Source: Eledone cirrhosa
Taxonomy: Eukaryota > Mollusca > Cephalopoda > Octopoda > Eledonidae
Assembly: GCA_964016885.1 (NCBI GenBank)
Contig: OZ024741.1
Location: 414,486,081 to 414,550,080 of the forward strand
DNA: 64,000 bases
Reading direction: 5' to 3'
Positions 1-8,250 of this stretch are shown here, piece after piece. Each line of letters starts with the position of its first letter. Position 1 is the first letter of the stretch. The translations under genes and the position numbers were made by a program. The notes under the pieces were generated by a model, which saw nothing but the letters and a program-made list of their open reading frames with translations, was not told where the DNA came from and made no database searches.

Positions 1-3000
1 CTGCTAACCCAATATTTCAGTACTGACCTTTAACCCACCAACCCTGCTAACCCAATATTTCAGTACTGACCTTTAATCCCTCAACCCTGCTAACCCAATA
101 TTTTAGTACTGACCTTTAACCCACCAACCCTGCTAACCCAATATTTCAGTACTGACCTTTAATCCCTCAACCCTGCTAACCCAATATTTTAGTACTGACC
201 TTTAACCCACCAACCCTGCTAACCCAATATTTCAGTACTGACCTTTAACCCCTCATCCCTGCTAACCCAATATTTCAGGACTGACCTTTAACCCCTCAAT
301 CCTGCTAACCCAATATTTCAGTACTGACCTTTAACCCCTCAACCCTGCTAACCCAATATTTCAGTACTGACCTTTAATCCCTCAACCCTGCTAACCCAAT
401 ATTTCAGTACTGACCTTTAACCCCTCAACCCTTCTAACCCAATATTTCAATACTAACCTTTAACCCCTCAACCATTCTAACCCAATATTTCAGTACTAAC
501 CTTTAACCCCTCAACCCTGCTAACCCAATATTTCAATACTAACCTTTAACCCCTCAACCCTGCTAACCCAATATTTCAGTACTGACCTTTAACCCCTCAA
601 CTCTGCTAACCCAATATTTCAGTACTGACCTTTAACCCCTCAACCCTGCTAACCCAATATTTCAATACTAACCTTTAACCCCTCAACCCTGCTAACCCAA
701 TATTTCAGTACTGACCTTTAACCCCTCAACCCTGCTAACCCAATATTTCAATACTAACCTTTAACCCCTCAACCCTGCTAACCCAATATTTCAGTACTGA
801 CCTTTAATCCCTCAACCCTTCTAACCCAATATTTCAGTACTGACCTTTAACCCCTCAACCCTGCTAACCCAATATTTCAGTACTGACCTTTAACCCCTCA
901 ACCCTGCTAACCCAATATTTCAATACTGACCTTTAACCCCTCAACCCTGCTAACCCAATATTTCAATACTAACCTTTAACCCCTCAACCCTGCTAACCCA
1001 ATATTTCAATACTAACCTTTAACCCCTCAACCCTGCTAACCCAATATTTCAATACTAACCTTTAACCCCTCAACCCTGCTAACCCAATATTTCAGTACTG
1101 ACCTTTAACCCCTCAACCCTGCTAACCCAATATTTCAATACTGACCTTTAATCCCTCAACCCTGCTAACCCAATATTTCAGTACTAACCTTTAACCCCTC
1201 AACCCTGCTAACCCAATATTTCAGTACTGACCTTTAACCCCTCAACCCTTCTAACCCAATATTTCAGTACTAACCTTTAACCCCTCAACCCTGCTAACCC
1301 AATATTTCAATACTAACCTTTAACCCCTCAACCCTGCTAACCCAATATTTCAGTACTGACCTTTAACCCCTCAACCCTGCTAACCCAATATTTCAATACT
1401 AACCTTTAACCCCTCAACCCTGCTAACCCAATATTTCAATACTAACCTTTAACCCCTCAACCCTGCTAACCCAATATTTCAATACTAACCTTTAACCCCT
1501 CAACCCTGCTAACCCAATATTTCAATACTAACCTTTAACCCCTCAACCCTGCTAACCCAATATTTCAGTACTGACCTTTAACCCCTCAACTCTGCTAACC
1601 CAATATTTCAGTACTGACTTTTAACCCCTCAACCCTGCTAACCCAATATTTCAGTACTGACCTTTAACCCCTCAACCCTGCTAACCCAATATTTCAGTAC
1701 TGACCTTTAACCCCTCAACCCTGCTAACCCAATATTTCAGTACTGACCTTTAACCCCTCAACCCTGCTCACCCAATATTTTAGTACTGACCATTAACCCC
1801 TCAACCCTGCTAACCAAATATTTCAGTACTAACCTTTAACCCCTCAACCCTGCTAACCCAATATTTCAGTACTGACCTTTAACCCCTCAACCCTGCTAAC
1901 CCAATATTTCAATACTGACCTTTAACCCCTCAACCCTGCTAACCCAATATTTCAATACTAACCTTTAACCCCTCAACCCTGCTAACCCAATATTTCAATA
2001 CTAACCTTTAACCCCTCAACCCTGCTAACCCAATATTTCAATACTAACCTTTAACCCCTCAACCCTGCTAACCCAATATTTCAGTACTGACCTTTAACCC
2101 CTCAACCCTGCTAACCCAATATTTCAATACTGACCTTTAATCCCTCAACCCTGCTAACCCAATATTTCAGTACTAACCTTTAAACCCTCAACCCTGCTAA
2201 CCCAATATTTCAGTACTGACCTTTAACCCCTCAACCCTTCTAACCCAATATTTCAGTACTAACCTTTAACCCCTCAACCCTGCTAACCCAATATTTCAAT
2301 ACTAACCTTTAACCCCTCAACCCTGCTAACCCAATATTTCAGTACTGACCTTTAACCCCTCAACCCTGCTAACCCAATATTTCAATACTAACCTTTAACC
2401 CCTCAACCCTGCTAACCCAATATTTCAATACTAACCTTTAACCCCTCAACCCTGCTAACCCAATATTTCAATACTAACCTTTAACCCCTCAACCCTGCTA
2501 ACCCAATATTTCAATACTAACCTTTAACCCCTCAACCCTGCTAACCCAATATTACAATACTTACCTTTAACCCCTCAACCCTGCTAACCCAATATTTCAG
2601 TACTGACCTTTAACCCCTCAACCCTGCTAACCCAATATTTCAGTACTGACCTTTAACCCCTCAACCCTGCTAACCCAATATTTCAGTACTGACCTTTAAC
2701 CCCTCAACCCTACTAACCCAATATTTCAGTACTGACCTTTAACCCCTCAACCCTGCTAACCCAATATTTCAGTACTGACCTTTAACCCCCCAACCCTGCT
2801 AACCCAATATTTCAGTACTGACCTTTAACCCCTCAACCCTACTAACCCACTATTTCAGTACTGACCTTTAACCCCTCAACCCTGCTAACCCAATATTTCA
2901 GTACTGACCTTTAACCCCTCAACCCTGCTAACCCAATATTTCAGTACTGACCTTTAACCCACCAACCCTGCTAACCCAATATTTCAGTACTGACCTTTAA

Positions 3001-4620
3001 TCCCTCAACCCTGCTAACCCAATATTTTAGTACTGACCTTTAACCCACCAACCCTGCTAACCCAATATTTCAGTACTGACCTTTAACCCCTCATCCCTGC
3101 TAACCCAATATTTCAGGACTGACCTTTAACCCCTCAATCCTGCTAACCCAATATTTCAGTACTGACCTTTAACCCCTCAACCCTGCTAACCCAATATTTC
3201 AGTACTGACCTTTAATCCCTCAACCCTGCTAACCCAATATTTCAGTACTGACCTTTAACCCCTCAACCCTTCTAACCCAATATTTCAATACTAACCTTTA
3301 ACCCCTCAACCATTCTAACCCAATATTTCAGTACTAACCTTTAACCCCTCAACCCTGCTAACCCAATATTTCAATACTAACCTTTAACCCCTCAACCCTG
3401 CTAACCCAATATTTCAGTACTGACCTTTAACCCCTCAACTCTGCTAACCCAATATTTCAGTACTGACCTTTAACCCCTCAACCCTGCTAACCCAATATTT
3501 CAATACTAACCTTTAACCCCTCAACCCTGCTAACCCAATATTTCAGTACTGACCTTTAACCCCTCAACCCTGCTAACCCAATATTTCAATACTAACCTTT
3601 AACCCCTCAACCCTGCTAACCCAATATTTCAGTACTGACCTTTAACCCCTCAACCCTGCTAACCCAATATTTCAATACTAACCTTTAACCCCTCAACCCT
3701 GCTAACCCAATATTTCAGTACTGACCTTTAACCCCTCAACCCTGCTAACCCAATATTTCAATACTAACCTTTAACCCCTCAACCCTGCTAACCCAATATT
3801 TCAATACTGACCTTTAACCCCTCAACCCTGCTAACCCAATATTTCAGTACTGACCTTTAACCCCTCAACCCTTCTAACCCAATATTTCAGTACTAACCTT
3901 TAACCCCTCAACCCTGCTAACCCAATATTTCAATACTAACCTTTAACCCCTCAACCCTGCTAACCCAATATTTCAATACTAACCTTTAACCCCTCAACCC
4001 TGCTAACCCAATATTTCAGTACTGACCTTTAACCCCTCAACTCTGCTAACCCAATATTTCAGTACTGACTTTTAACCCCTCAACCCTGCTAACCCAATAT
4101 TTCAGTACTGACCTTTAACCCCTCAACCCTGCTAACCCAATATTTCAGTACTGACCTTTAACCACTCAACCCTGCTAACCCAATATTTCAGTACTGACCT
4201 TTAACCTCTCAACCCTGCTCACCCAATATTTTAGTACTGACCTTTAACCCCTCAACCCTGCTAACCCAATATTTCAGTACTAACCTTTAACCCCTCAACC
4301 CTGCTAACCCAATATTTCAGTACTGACCTTTAACCCCTCAACCCTGCTAACCCAATATTTCAATACTGACCTTTAACCCCTCAACCCTGCTAACCCAATA
4401 TTTCAGTACTGACCTTTAACCCCTCAACCCTGCTAACCCAATATTTCAGTACTGACCTTTAACCCCTCAACCCTGCTAACCCAATATTTCAGTACTGACC
4501 TTTAACTCCTCAACCCTGCTAACCCAATATTACAATACTAACCTTTAACCCCTCAACCCTGCTAACCCAATATTTCAATACTTACCTTTAACCCCTCAAC
4601 CCTGCTAACCCAATATTTTT
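1..4620. repeat. 43-bp minisatellite array (about 107 copies, continues left of window)
   Basis: Head-to-tail units of 43 bp start with ctgctaacccaatatttcag and end in tttaacccctcaac. The main polymorphism is linked: cagtactgacc against caatactaacc. Rare variants recur at whole-monomer distances: the tcatccctgc plus caggactgac pair at 253 and 3091 (2,838 bp, 66 monomers), the gacttttaac variant ending at 1620 and 4071 (2,451 bp, 57 monomers), and aatccctcaa after caatactgac near 1152 and 2141 (989 bp, 23 monomers). The array therefore grew by repeated block duplication. The minus strand is G-rich, with runs GGG, GGG and GGGG in each unit. It ends at a degraded unit near 4620. If the unc79 exons lie as assigned, this is intron sequence downstream of exon 6118-6276. 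No coding potential is seen. Confidence 0.97.
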
Positions 4621-4625
4621 GTACT

Positions 4626-4899
4626 GACAGTATTTTACTATATCTCAGCAGCCCTCTCTTTCAATACACATTTCCAGTTTCTATTTGCAGCACTTGTCAT
4701 TGAACAGTAAAGACTCCCGGCTTTCTTGGATCCCATATCACTGCTATCGAGGTGGACATGGCCACCCCTGGCATGAGTGACCCCCTCCACTGATGTGGTC
4801 TGCATGCACCTCTGTATGCCAGACAATGTCCTCTCACACACCATCTCGGCTTGTATCATTGAGCAATGTTTCAATAGTCTCTCATGTTTTTCTGGTATT
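4626..4899 (-). other. Unique intron sequence with a short unassigned open stretch
   Basis: This non-repetitive segment lies between the 43-bp array and a SINE. On the minus strand 4874-4638 is open for 78 codons. Within it 4799-4668 could be an exon: 44 codons from an AG after tgcatgc to a possible GT donor (gtattg). The peptide contains GGHVHLDSSDMG and NRNWKC, which loosely recalls the GHY-x-x-x-D-S-S core of MAM domains. It does not match the UNC79 residues expected after exon 6118-6276. Both splice sites are weak. I do not assign a function, and it may be chance. Confidence 0.2.
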
Positions 4900-4912
4900 T
4901 AAACTCCCTTTC

Positions 4913-5249
4913 CTGAAGGTGGGTGGCTTAGTGGTTACAGAATTGGATTCACAATTGTATGCTTGTGAGTTCTATTCTCAGACCAGGGGATGTGTTAAAA
5001 CCTTGAGCAAGACACTTTATTTCATGTTGCTCCTTATGTGACCAGTAGATAGTATCAACAATAGAAAGACCAATGGAAACATTGTTTCCTTGGTCTGATC
5101 TGATAGTCTGCTCCTTTCTTCTGTGACTAGTAGATAGTATCAACAATAGAAAGACCAATGGAAGCATTGCTTCTTTGGTTCAATTTGATAAGTTCCACCT
5201 CATTCAATAAGTGAATGAGGTCCGGGATCTTAACTTTTTCTCTCTTCTC
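4913..5249 (+). mobile_element. tRNA-derived SINE flanked by 13-bp target-site duplications
   Basis: The element has a perfect RNA polymerase III A box (tggcttagtgg, 4924-4934) and a degraded B box (agttctattct, 4968-4978) about 34 bp further on, the normal tRNA spacing. The body (cttgagcaagacactttatt) is typical of cephalopod tRNA-SINEs. It is bounded by identical 13-mers, taaactccctttc, at 4900-4912 and 5250-5262, which I read as the target-site duplication. Perfect duplicates suggest a fairly young insertion. A region of about 65 bp is duplicated inside the element (see 5029-5178). It lies antisense to unc79. Confidence 0.85.
5029..5178 (+). repeat. Internal direct duplication inside the SINE
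   Basis: Two copies of about 65 bp start at gctcc 5029 and gctcc 5110. The core tagatagtatcaacaataga is identical in both, and the copies are offset by 85 bp in the core and 81 bp at the left edge because of a 4-bp indel. They differ at ccaatggaaac against ccaatggaagc. Either the SINE subfamily carries a dimerised 3' body or this copy suffered a tandem duplication. Confidence 0.8.
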
Positions 5250-5262
5250 TAAACTCCCTTTC

Positions 5263-5530
5263 GAAACAAATCAGGGATTATTTTAAATCGTTGTTATTTA
5301 AGTCTGACACCTTTAGGAATCCATTTTTATGATTTTTGTCAAGTTTATATATTTATCTTTTTTTCTCACAATGTACTGCAAGTACAAGTTTTTTTGTAAT
5401 GGAGAATATTTTACTTAATAGGATTCTAGCAGAGAATTATTTTCAGTTTTTGTTGTTTTTTTTCTAATCTGCAAACTTTATTTCTAGGATATATATGTAA
5501 AAATATCAAAGAATTAAATATTTAGTGAAA
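5263..5530. other. AT-rich intron sequence, no feature seen
   Basis: The segment is AT-rich with several T and A runs. No open frame, no recognisable element and no UNC79 similarity was seen on either strand. Confidence 0.6.
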
Positions 5531-5690
5531 GGTTGGTGTTAGGAATGGCATCCAGCCATAGAAAACCTGCCAGATAGTCCTATACAAGCGAGACATGGTC
5601 ACCTGACTAATCTTGCCTCAAGTGGGACAATTCCCGTCTAACCCATGCTAGCGTAGAAGATAGACATTAAACAATGATGATGATGATGAT
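5531..5690 (+). mobile_element. Cephalopod SINE 3' fragment ending in a (GAT)n tail
   Basis: The sequence ggttggtgttaggaatggca, then catccagccatagaaaacct, then gcctcaagtgggacaattcc, then cccatgctagcgtagaagat, then a (gatgat)n tail is the characteristic 3' half of a SINE abundant in octopus genomes. The tRNA-like head is missing, so this is 5'-truncated. No clear target duplication was found. Related copies occur at about 5885-5952 (reverse), 60237-60296 (reverse) and 60380-60480 (forward). Confidence 0.75.
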
Positions 5691-6117
5691 GAAACAAAGA
5701 AAAGAAAATAGCAAAAGACTATAAATGAGAGGAAAAGGAGGGAAAGAGCAAGGATTATTAAACATTTTCTTTGTTGATATTTACACAGACATCAAGGATT
5801 AAGGACTGCAAATGTGGCAGTGATCAGGGATGAAAAGATTAAGCATGATGAGGTTATTAATTTATCACTATCAGTTTTATATCTACTTTTCCGTGCTGGG
5901 TTGGACGAGATCTTTTGAGAGACAACATTTTACAGCCCTTCCTGATGCATTTTAATTTTAGTTACCTCTTACATGTAGAGATATGGGGTACCTATTCTAA
6001 AATATGGGATTCACCAATTGGTTCTTCAAATTTAGATATTTAAAAACGGATTAAAAAAGGGGAGTTAAAAAAAAACAGGTTAAAATATCAATAAAAATAT
6101 TAAAAGAAAATGTTTAC
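5691..6117. other. Intron sequence containing a reverse SINE remnant
   Basis: Mostly A-rich unique sequence. About 5885-5952 (ccgtgctgggttggacgaga through acagcccttcctgatgcatt) is the reverse complement of the SINE type at 5531, diverged, so the two lie in opposite orientation about 200 bp apart. The last bases, 6112-6117 read on the minus strand, are the gtaaac splice donor of the adjoining unc79 exon. No other exon was seen. Confidence 0.55.
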
Positions 6118-6276
6118 CTTGTTCTCACAGGTCGTTGGTACATGAGACATTGGTAGAAGGATATCTACCATGTTTTCATCATGTACCCTCTTAAGGGGTT
6201 CTGCACAGTCACTGCAGACATACAATGGAGGTGGTTTGTCCCTTGACTGAATTGCAAGTGCAGGGTTTGGACACAT
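6118..6276 (-). CDS. unc79: unc79 coding exon (third of three in the window)
   Basis: Partial CDS of 53 complete codons. UNC79 is a very large, mostly helical cytoplasmic protein that with UNC80 and FAM155/NLF-1 forms the NALCN sodium-leak channel complex, which sets neuronal resting potential. The product begins MCPNPALAIQ, carries DKPPPLYVCSDC and VDILLP, and ends TTCENK. Human UNC79, as I recall it, has MC-x-x-P-x-L, DKPPPLYLCEEC, IDVLLP and a Cys at the same spacing, with no gap over 53 residues and about 22 identities. The acceptor is ttcaatatttcag (AG at 6278-6277). The donor is AAG then gtaaac from 6117. Entry and exit are both phase 0, which fits the upstream exon. The CxxC pair and flanking cysteines suggest a metal-binding cluster (inference). 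The 60-bp array at 6261-6927 repeats the first 30 bp of this exon. The next exon is not in the window. Confidence 0.92.
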
Positions 6277-6927
6277 CTGAAATATTGAAGCACATGATGG
6301 GTGGTGGAAAATACATAATTATAAGGCCAGGGTTTGGAGACATCTGAAATACTGGGGTAGGTGGTGGAAAATCCTGAATTATAAGGGCAGGGTTTGGAGA
6401 CATCTGAAATACTGGGGTAGGTGGTGGAAAATACTGAATTATAAGGGCAGGGTTTAGAGATATCTAAAATACTGGGGTAGGTGGTGGAAAATACTGAATT
6501 ATAAGGGCAGGGTTTGGACACATCTGAAATACTGGGGTAGGTGGTGGAAAATACTGAATTATAAGGGCAGGGTTTGGAGATATCTGAAATACTGGGGTAG
6601 GTGGTGGAAAATACTGAATTATAAGGGCAGGGTTTGGAGACATCTGAAATACTGGGGTAGGTGGTGGAAAATACTGAATTATGAGGGCAGGGTTTAGAGA
6701 TATCTAAAATACTGGGGTAGGTGGTGGAAAATACTGAATTATAAGGGCAGGGTTTGGAGATATCTAAAATACTGGGGTAGGTGGTGGAAAATACTGAATT
6801 ATAAGGGCAGGGTTTAGAGATATCTGAAATACTGGGGTAGGTGGTGGAAAATATTGAATTATAAGGGCAGGGTTTGGAGATATCTGAAATACTGGGGTAG
6901 GTGGTGGAAAAAATTGAATTTCAAGAA
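6261..6927 (-). repeat. 60-bp tandem array copying a splice acceptor plus first 10 codons of the unc79 exon
   Basis: Eleven units run from the exon into the upstream intron: the exon-proximal one is 67 bp and the rest are exactly 60 bp. On the minus (sense) strand each unit is about 30 bp of intron end (ccaccacctaccccagtatt, then tcag) followed by 30 bp homologous to the exon start, translating MSPNPALIIQ against MCPNPALAIQ in the exon (about 4 mismatches in 30 bp). Acceptor AG dinucleotides therefore recur at 6277 and then at 6344 plus multiples of 60 up to 6884. Some copies have ATA or altered bases at the first codon. The two 30-bp halves of the unit are themselves about 60% alike, which hints at a 30-bp ancestor. 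The array overlaps the first 16 bp of the exon. Confidence 0.9.
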
Positions 6928-7106
6928 CAATACTTAACTATTTGGAAAAATAATATGATGGAAGGTTTTAATATAAAGATAAACATTTTTAAAATGTGCA
7001 GTTTTATATTTTAAAACTGGGGGTGATTTTAGATAGAACTGGGGGGGGGGGGGGTCTGGGGTGGCGTGGTGAGTAGTTTTATATCTTAGAACTGGGGGGA
7101 GGGGGG
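6928..7106. other. Intron with G14 tract and a 75-bp-offset duplication
   Basis: A perfect run of 14 G lies at 7041-7054. The motif agttttatat followed by tta-aactggggg occurs at 7000 and again at 7075, an old short duplication around the G tract. On the sense (minus) strand this is a C-run inside the unc79 intron. No coding signal was seen. Confidence 0.6.
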
Positions 7107-7280
7107 AGCTTGAAGTGCAGGGAGATCAAAATTGACGGTAGTTACGGAGTAGGTAGACCCAGAAAAACCTGGAACGATTTGATAAATTCCGACCTTACAA
7201 ACTTACACCTCTCTAAGACAATGTCACTGGAGCGAGATGTTTGGTGCTACGCAGTAATACAGAAGACCCGCCTTGCCTAA
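7107..7280 (+). pseudogene. Non-LTR retrotransposon reverse-transcriptase C-terminal fragment
   Basis: One frame is open from agc at 7107 to a taa stop at 7278-7280. The peptide includes GRPRKTWNDLINSD, then L-x-L, then MSLERDVW. The pattern GRP-R/K-KTW-x-x-x-I-x-x-DL, then LDR-x-x-W, is the usual C-terminus after the reverse-transcriptase domain of LINE-type ORF2 proteins. Upstream sequence is a low-complexity G-rich tract with no RT motifs, so this is a 5'-truncated dead copy. It sits in the unc79 intron in antisense orientation. The clade cannot be decided from this fragment. Confidence 0.7.
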
Positions 7281-7385
7281 GTACAAAGTGAAACCTAGTC
7301 AGTAGGCACCTCTTAACCAAATATACTATTTTTCAGCAGCTTAATCAATCAATCTATATATTGATCTCAATAAACACTGACTTAC

Positions 7386-7450
7386 CTTGACAGCTTGACA
7401 TTTTCCTGAGTTGACACAGTTTTCTCTCTGACACAGAACAGGTGGCCATG
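7386..7450 (-). CDS. unc79: unc79 coding exon (second of three in the window)
   Basis: A 65-bp exon: two bases completing a split codon plus 21 codons. The product reads WPPVLCQRENC, then VNSGKCQAVK. The recalled human segment is WNPIHCQHIEC, then HNAINKPAVK, of identical length with about 9 of 21 identities, including the C-x4-C pair and the terminal AVK that precedes MC of the next exon. The acceptor is tatgtgctccag (AG at 7452-7451). The donor is AAG then gtaagt from 7385, nearly ideal. Entry is phase 1, matching the exon at 8121-8250 (split codon c|ca, Pro), and exit is phase 0. A 20-bp C/A-rich minisatellite begins about 35 bp upstream of the acceptor. Other frames are also open here, but only this frame and splice pair agree with UNC79. 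Confidence 0.92.
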
Positions 7451-7485
7451 CTGGAGCACATATAGATAAATATACATGAGAGGGA

Positions 7486-7805
7486 GTGGGGATGTGTGAG
7501 TGGGAGAGGTGATAAGGGAGTGGGGATATGTGTGTGGGAGTGGGGATGTGTGAGAGGGAGTGGGGATGTGTGTGTATGAGTGGGGATGTGTGAGTGGGAG
7601 AGGTGATATGTGAGTGGGAGTGGGGTTGTGTGAGTGGGAGTGGGGATGTGTGAGTGGGAGTGGGGATGTGTGAGTGGGAGTGGGGATGCGTGAGTGGGGG
7701 GGGGGAGAGGTGATATGTGAGTGGGGGGATGTGTGAGTGGGGGGATGTGTGAGTGGGAGAGGTGATATGTGAGTGGGAGAGGTGATATGTGTGTGAAAAT
7801 GTGAG
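7486..7805. repeat. 20-bp G/T-rich minisatellite in the unc79 intron
   Basis: The unit tggggatgtgtgagtgggag is 20 bp and is cleanest at 7621-7690. Flanking units are shortened or carry extra G (ggggggg near 7698) and gtgatatgtg variants. On the sense strand it reads as C- and CA-rich sequence just upstream of the acceptor of exon 7386-7450. With the GT tract that follows it makes up most of the 670-bp intron 7451-8120. Apparent long minus-strand open frames here (Pro/His/Ser/Thr-rich) are by-products of the repeat. Confidence 0.93.
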
Positions 7806-8035
7806 TGGGTATGTAGTTGAGTGTGAATGTGTGTGTGTGTCTGTATGTGAGAGAGGAGATATGTATGTGTGTGAGAGGGAATATGTGTGTATGTGTGTGT
7901 GAATGTGTGTATGTGAGGGGGGATGTTTGTGTTTTTGTGTGTGTATGTGTATGACAATATGAATGAGGATGTGAGTGTGTGTGTATGACAATGAGTGTGT
8001 GTATGACAATATGAGTGTGTGTGTGTGTGCCTATG
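7806..8035. repeat. Imperfect (GT)n / (GTAT)n tract
   Basis: Degenerate gtgtgtgtgt, tgtatgtgtg and gtgagagagg blocks, with a larger internal motif tgtatgacaatgagtgtgtg near 7982-8005. On the unc79 sense strand this is a CA-repeat tract of more than 200 nt. CA-repeats are known hnRNP L binding sites; whether that matters here is not shown by the sequence. Confidence 0.9.
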
Positions 8036-8064
8036 TTAGAACTCATTATAATGATACAGAACCA

Positions 8065-8095
8065 ATTATTCCTGGCCACTAGGGCCAGGAATAAT
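8065..8095. other. Perfect 13-bp hairpin next to the unc79 splice donor
   Basis: The arm attattcctggcc (8065-8077), loop actag, and arm ggccaggaataat (8083-8095) form a perfect 13-bp stem. On the unc79 sense strand the hairpin begins about 25 nt downstream of the gtaagt donor at 8120. No terminator role applies in this eukaryotic context. Confidence 0.8.
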
Positions 8096-8120
8096 GCGAG
8101 ACAACAATAGATTTACTTAC

Positions 8121-8250
8121 GTTGGTATTTATAATGGATGCCACGTCTTTCTGAATGTGAAGGGTTTAGTTGGGGCCAGTAATAGAACAGTAAATTAGCA
8201 GCCGGGGCCCTTGCAGAAGGAGGTCCATAGGCAATTACACTGAGCAGGTC
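8121..8250 (-). CDS. unc79: unc79 coding exon (first of three in the window)
   Basis: A 130-bp exon: 43 codons plus one base. The product starts DLLSVIAYGP, continues LLFYYWPQLNP and ends HYKYQ. The recalled human UNC79 stretch starts DLLYVIAYGP, has MLFHYWPNLKP and is also 43 residues to the split codon, with about 18 of the first 30 residues identical. The acceptor is acatctttatttag (AG at 8252-8251). The donor is gtaagt from 8120. Entry is phase 0 and exit phase 1; the leftover c joins ca of exon 7386-7450 to give Pro before Trp. The position corresponds roughly to residues 255-300 of a protein of about 2,600 residues. The preceding exon is not found in the 55.7 kb to the right. Confidence 0.93.

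Noticed and set aside
1..4620. Telomeric or subtelomeric repeat
   Set aside because: GGGTTA strings occur once per 43-bp unit only. There is no (TTAGGG)n run.
7341..8079. His/Ser/Thr/Pro-rich minus-strand frames of 190-240 codons
   Set aside because: They read through the 20-bp and GT minisatellite. The only supported coding part is the 65-bp unc79 exon at 7386-7450, in one frame.
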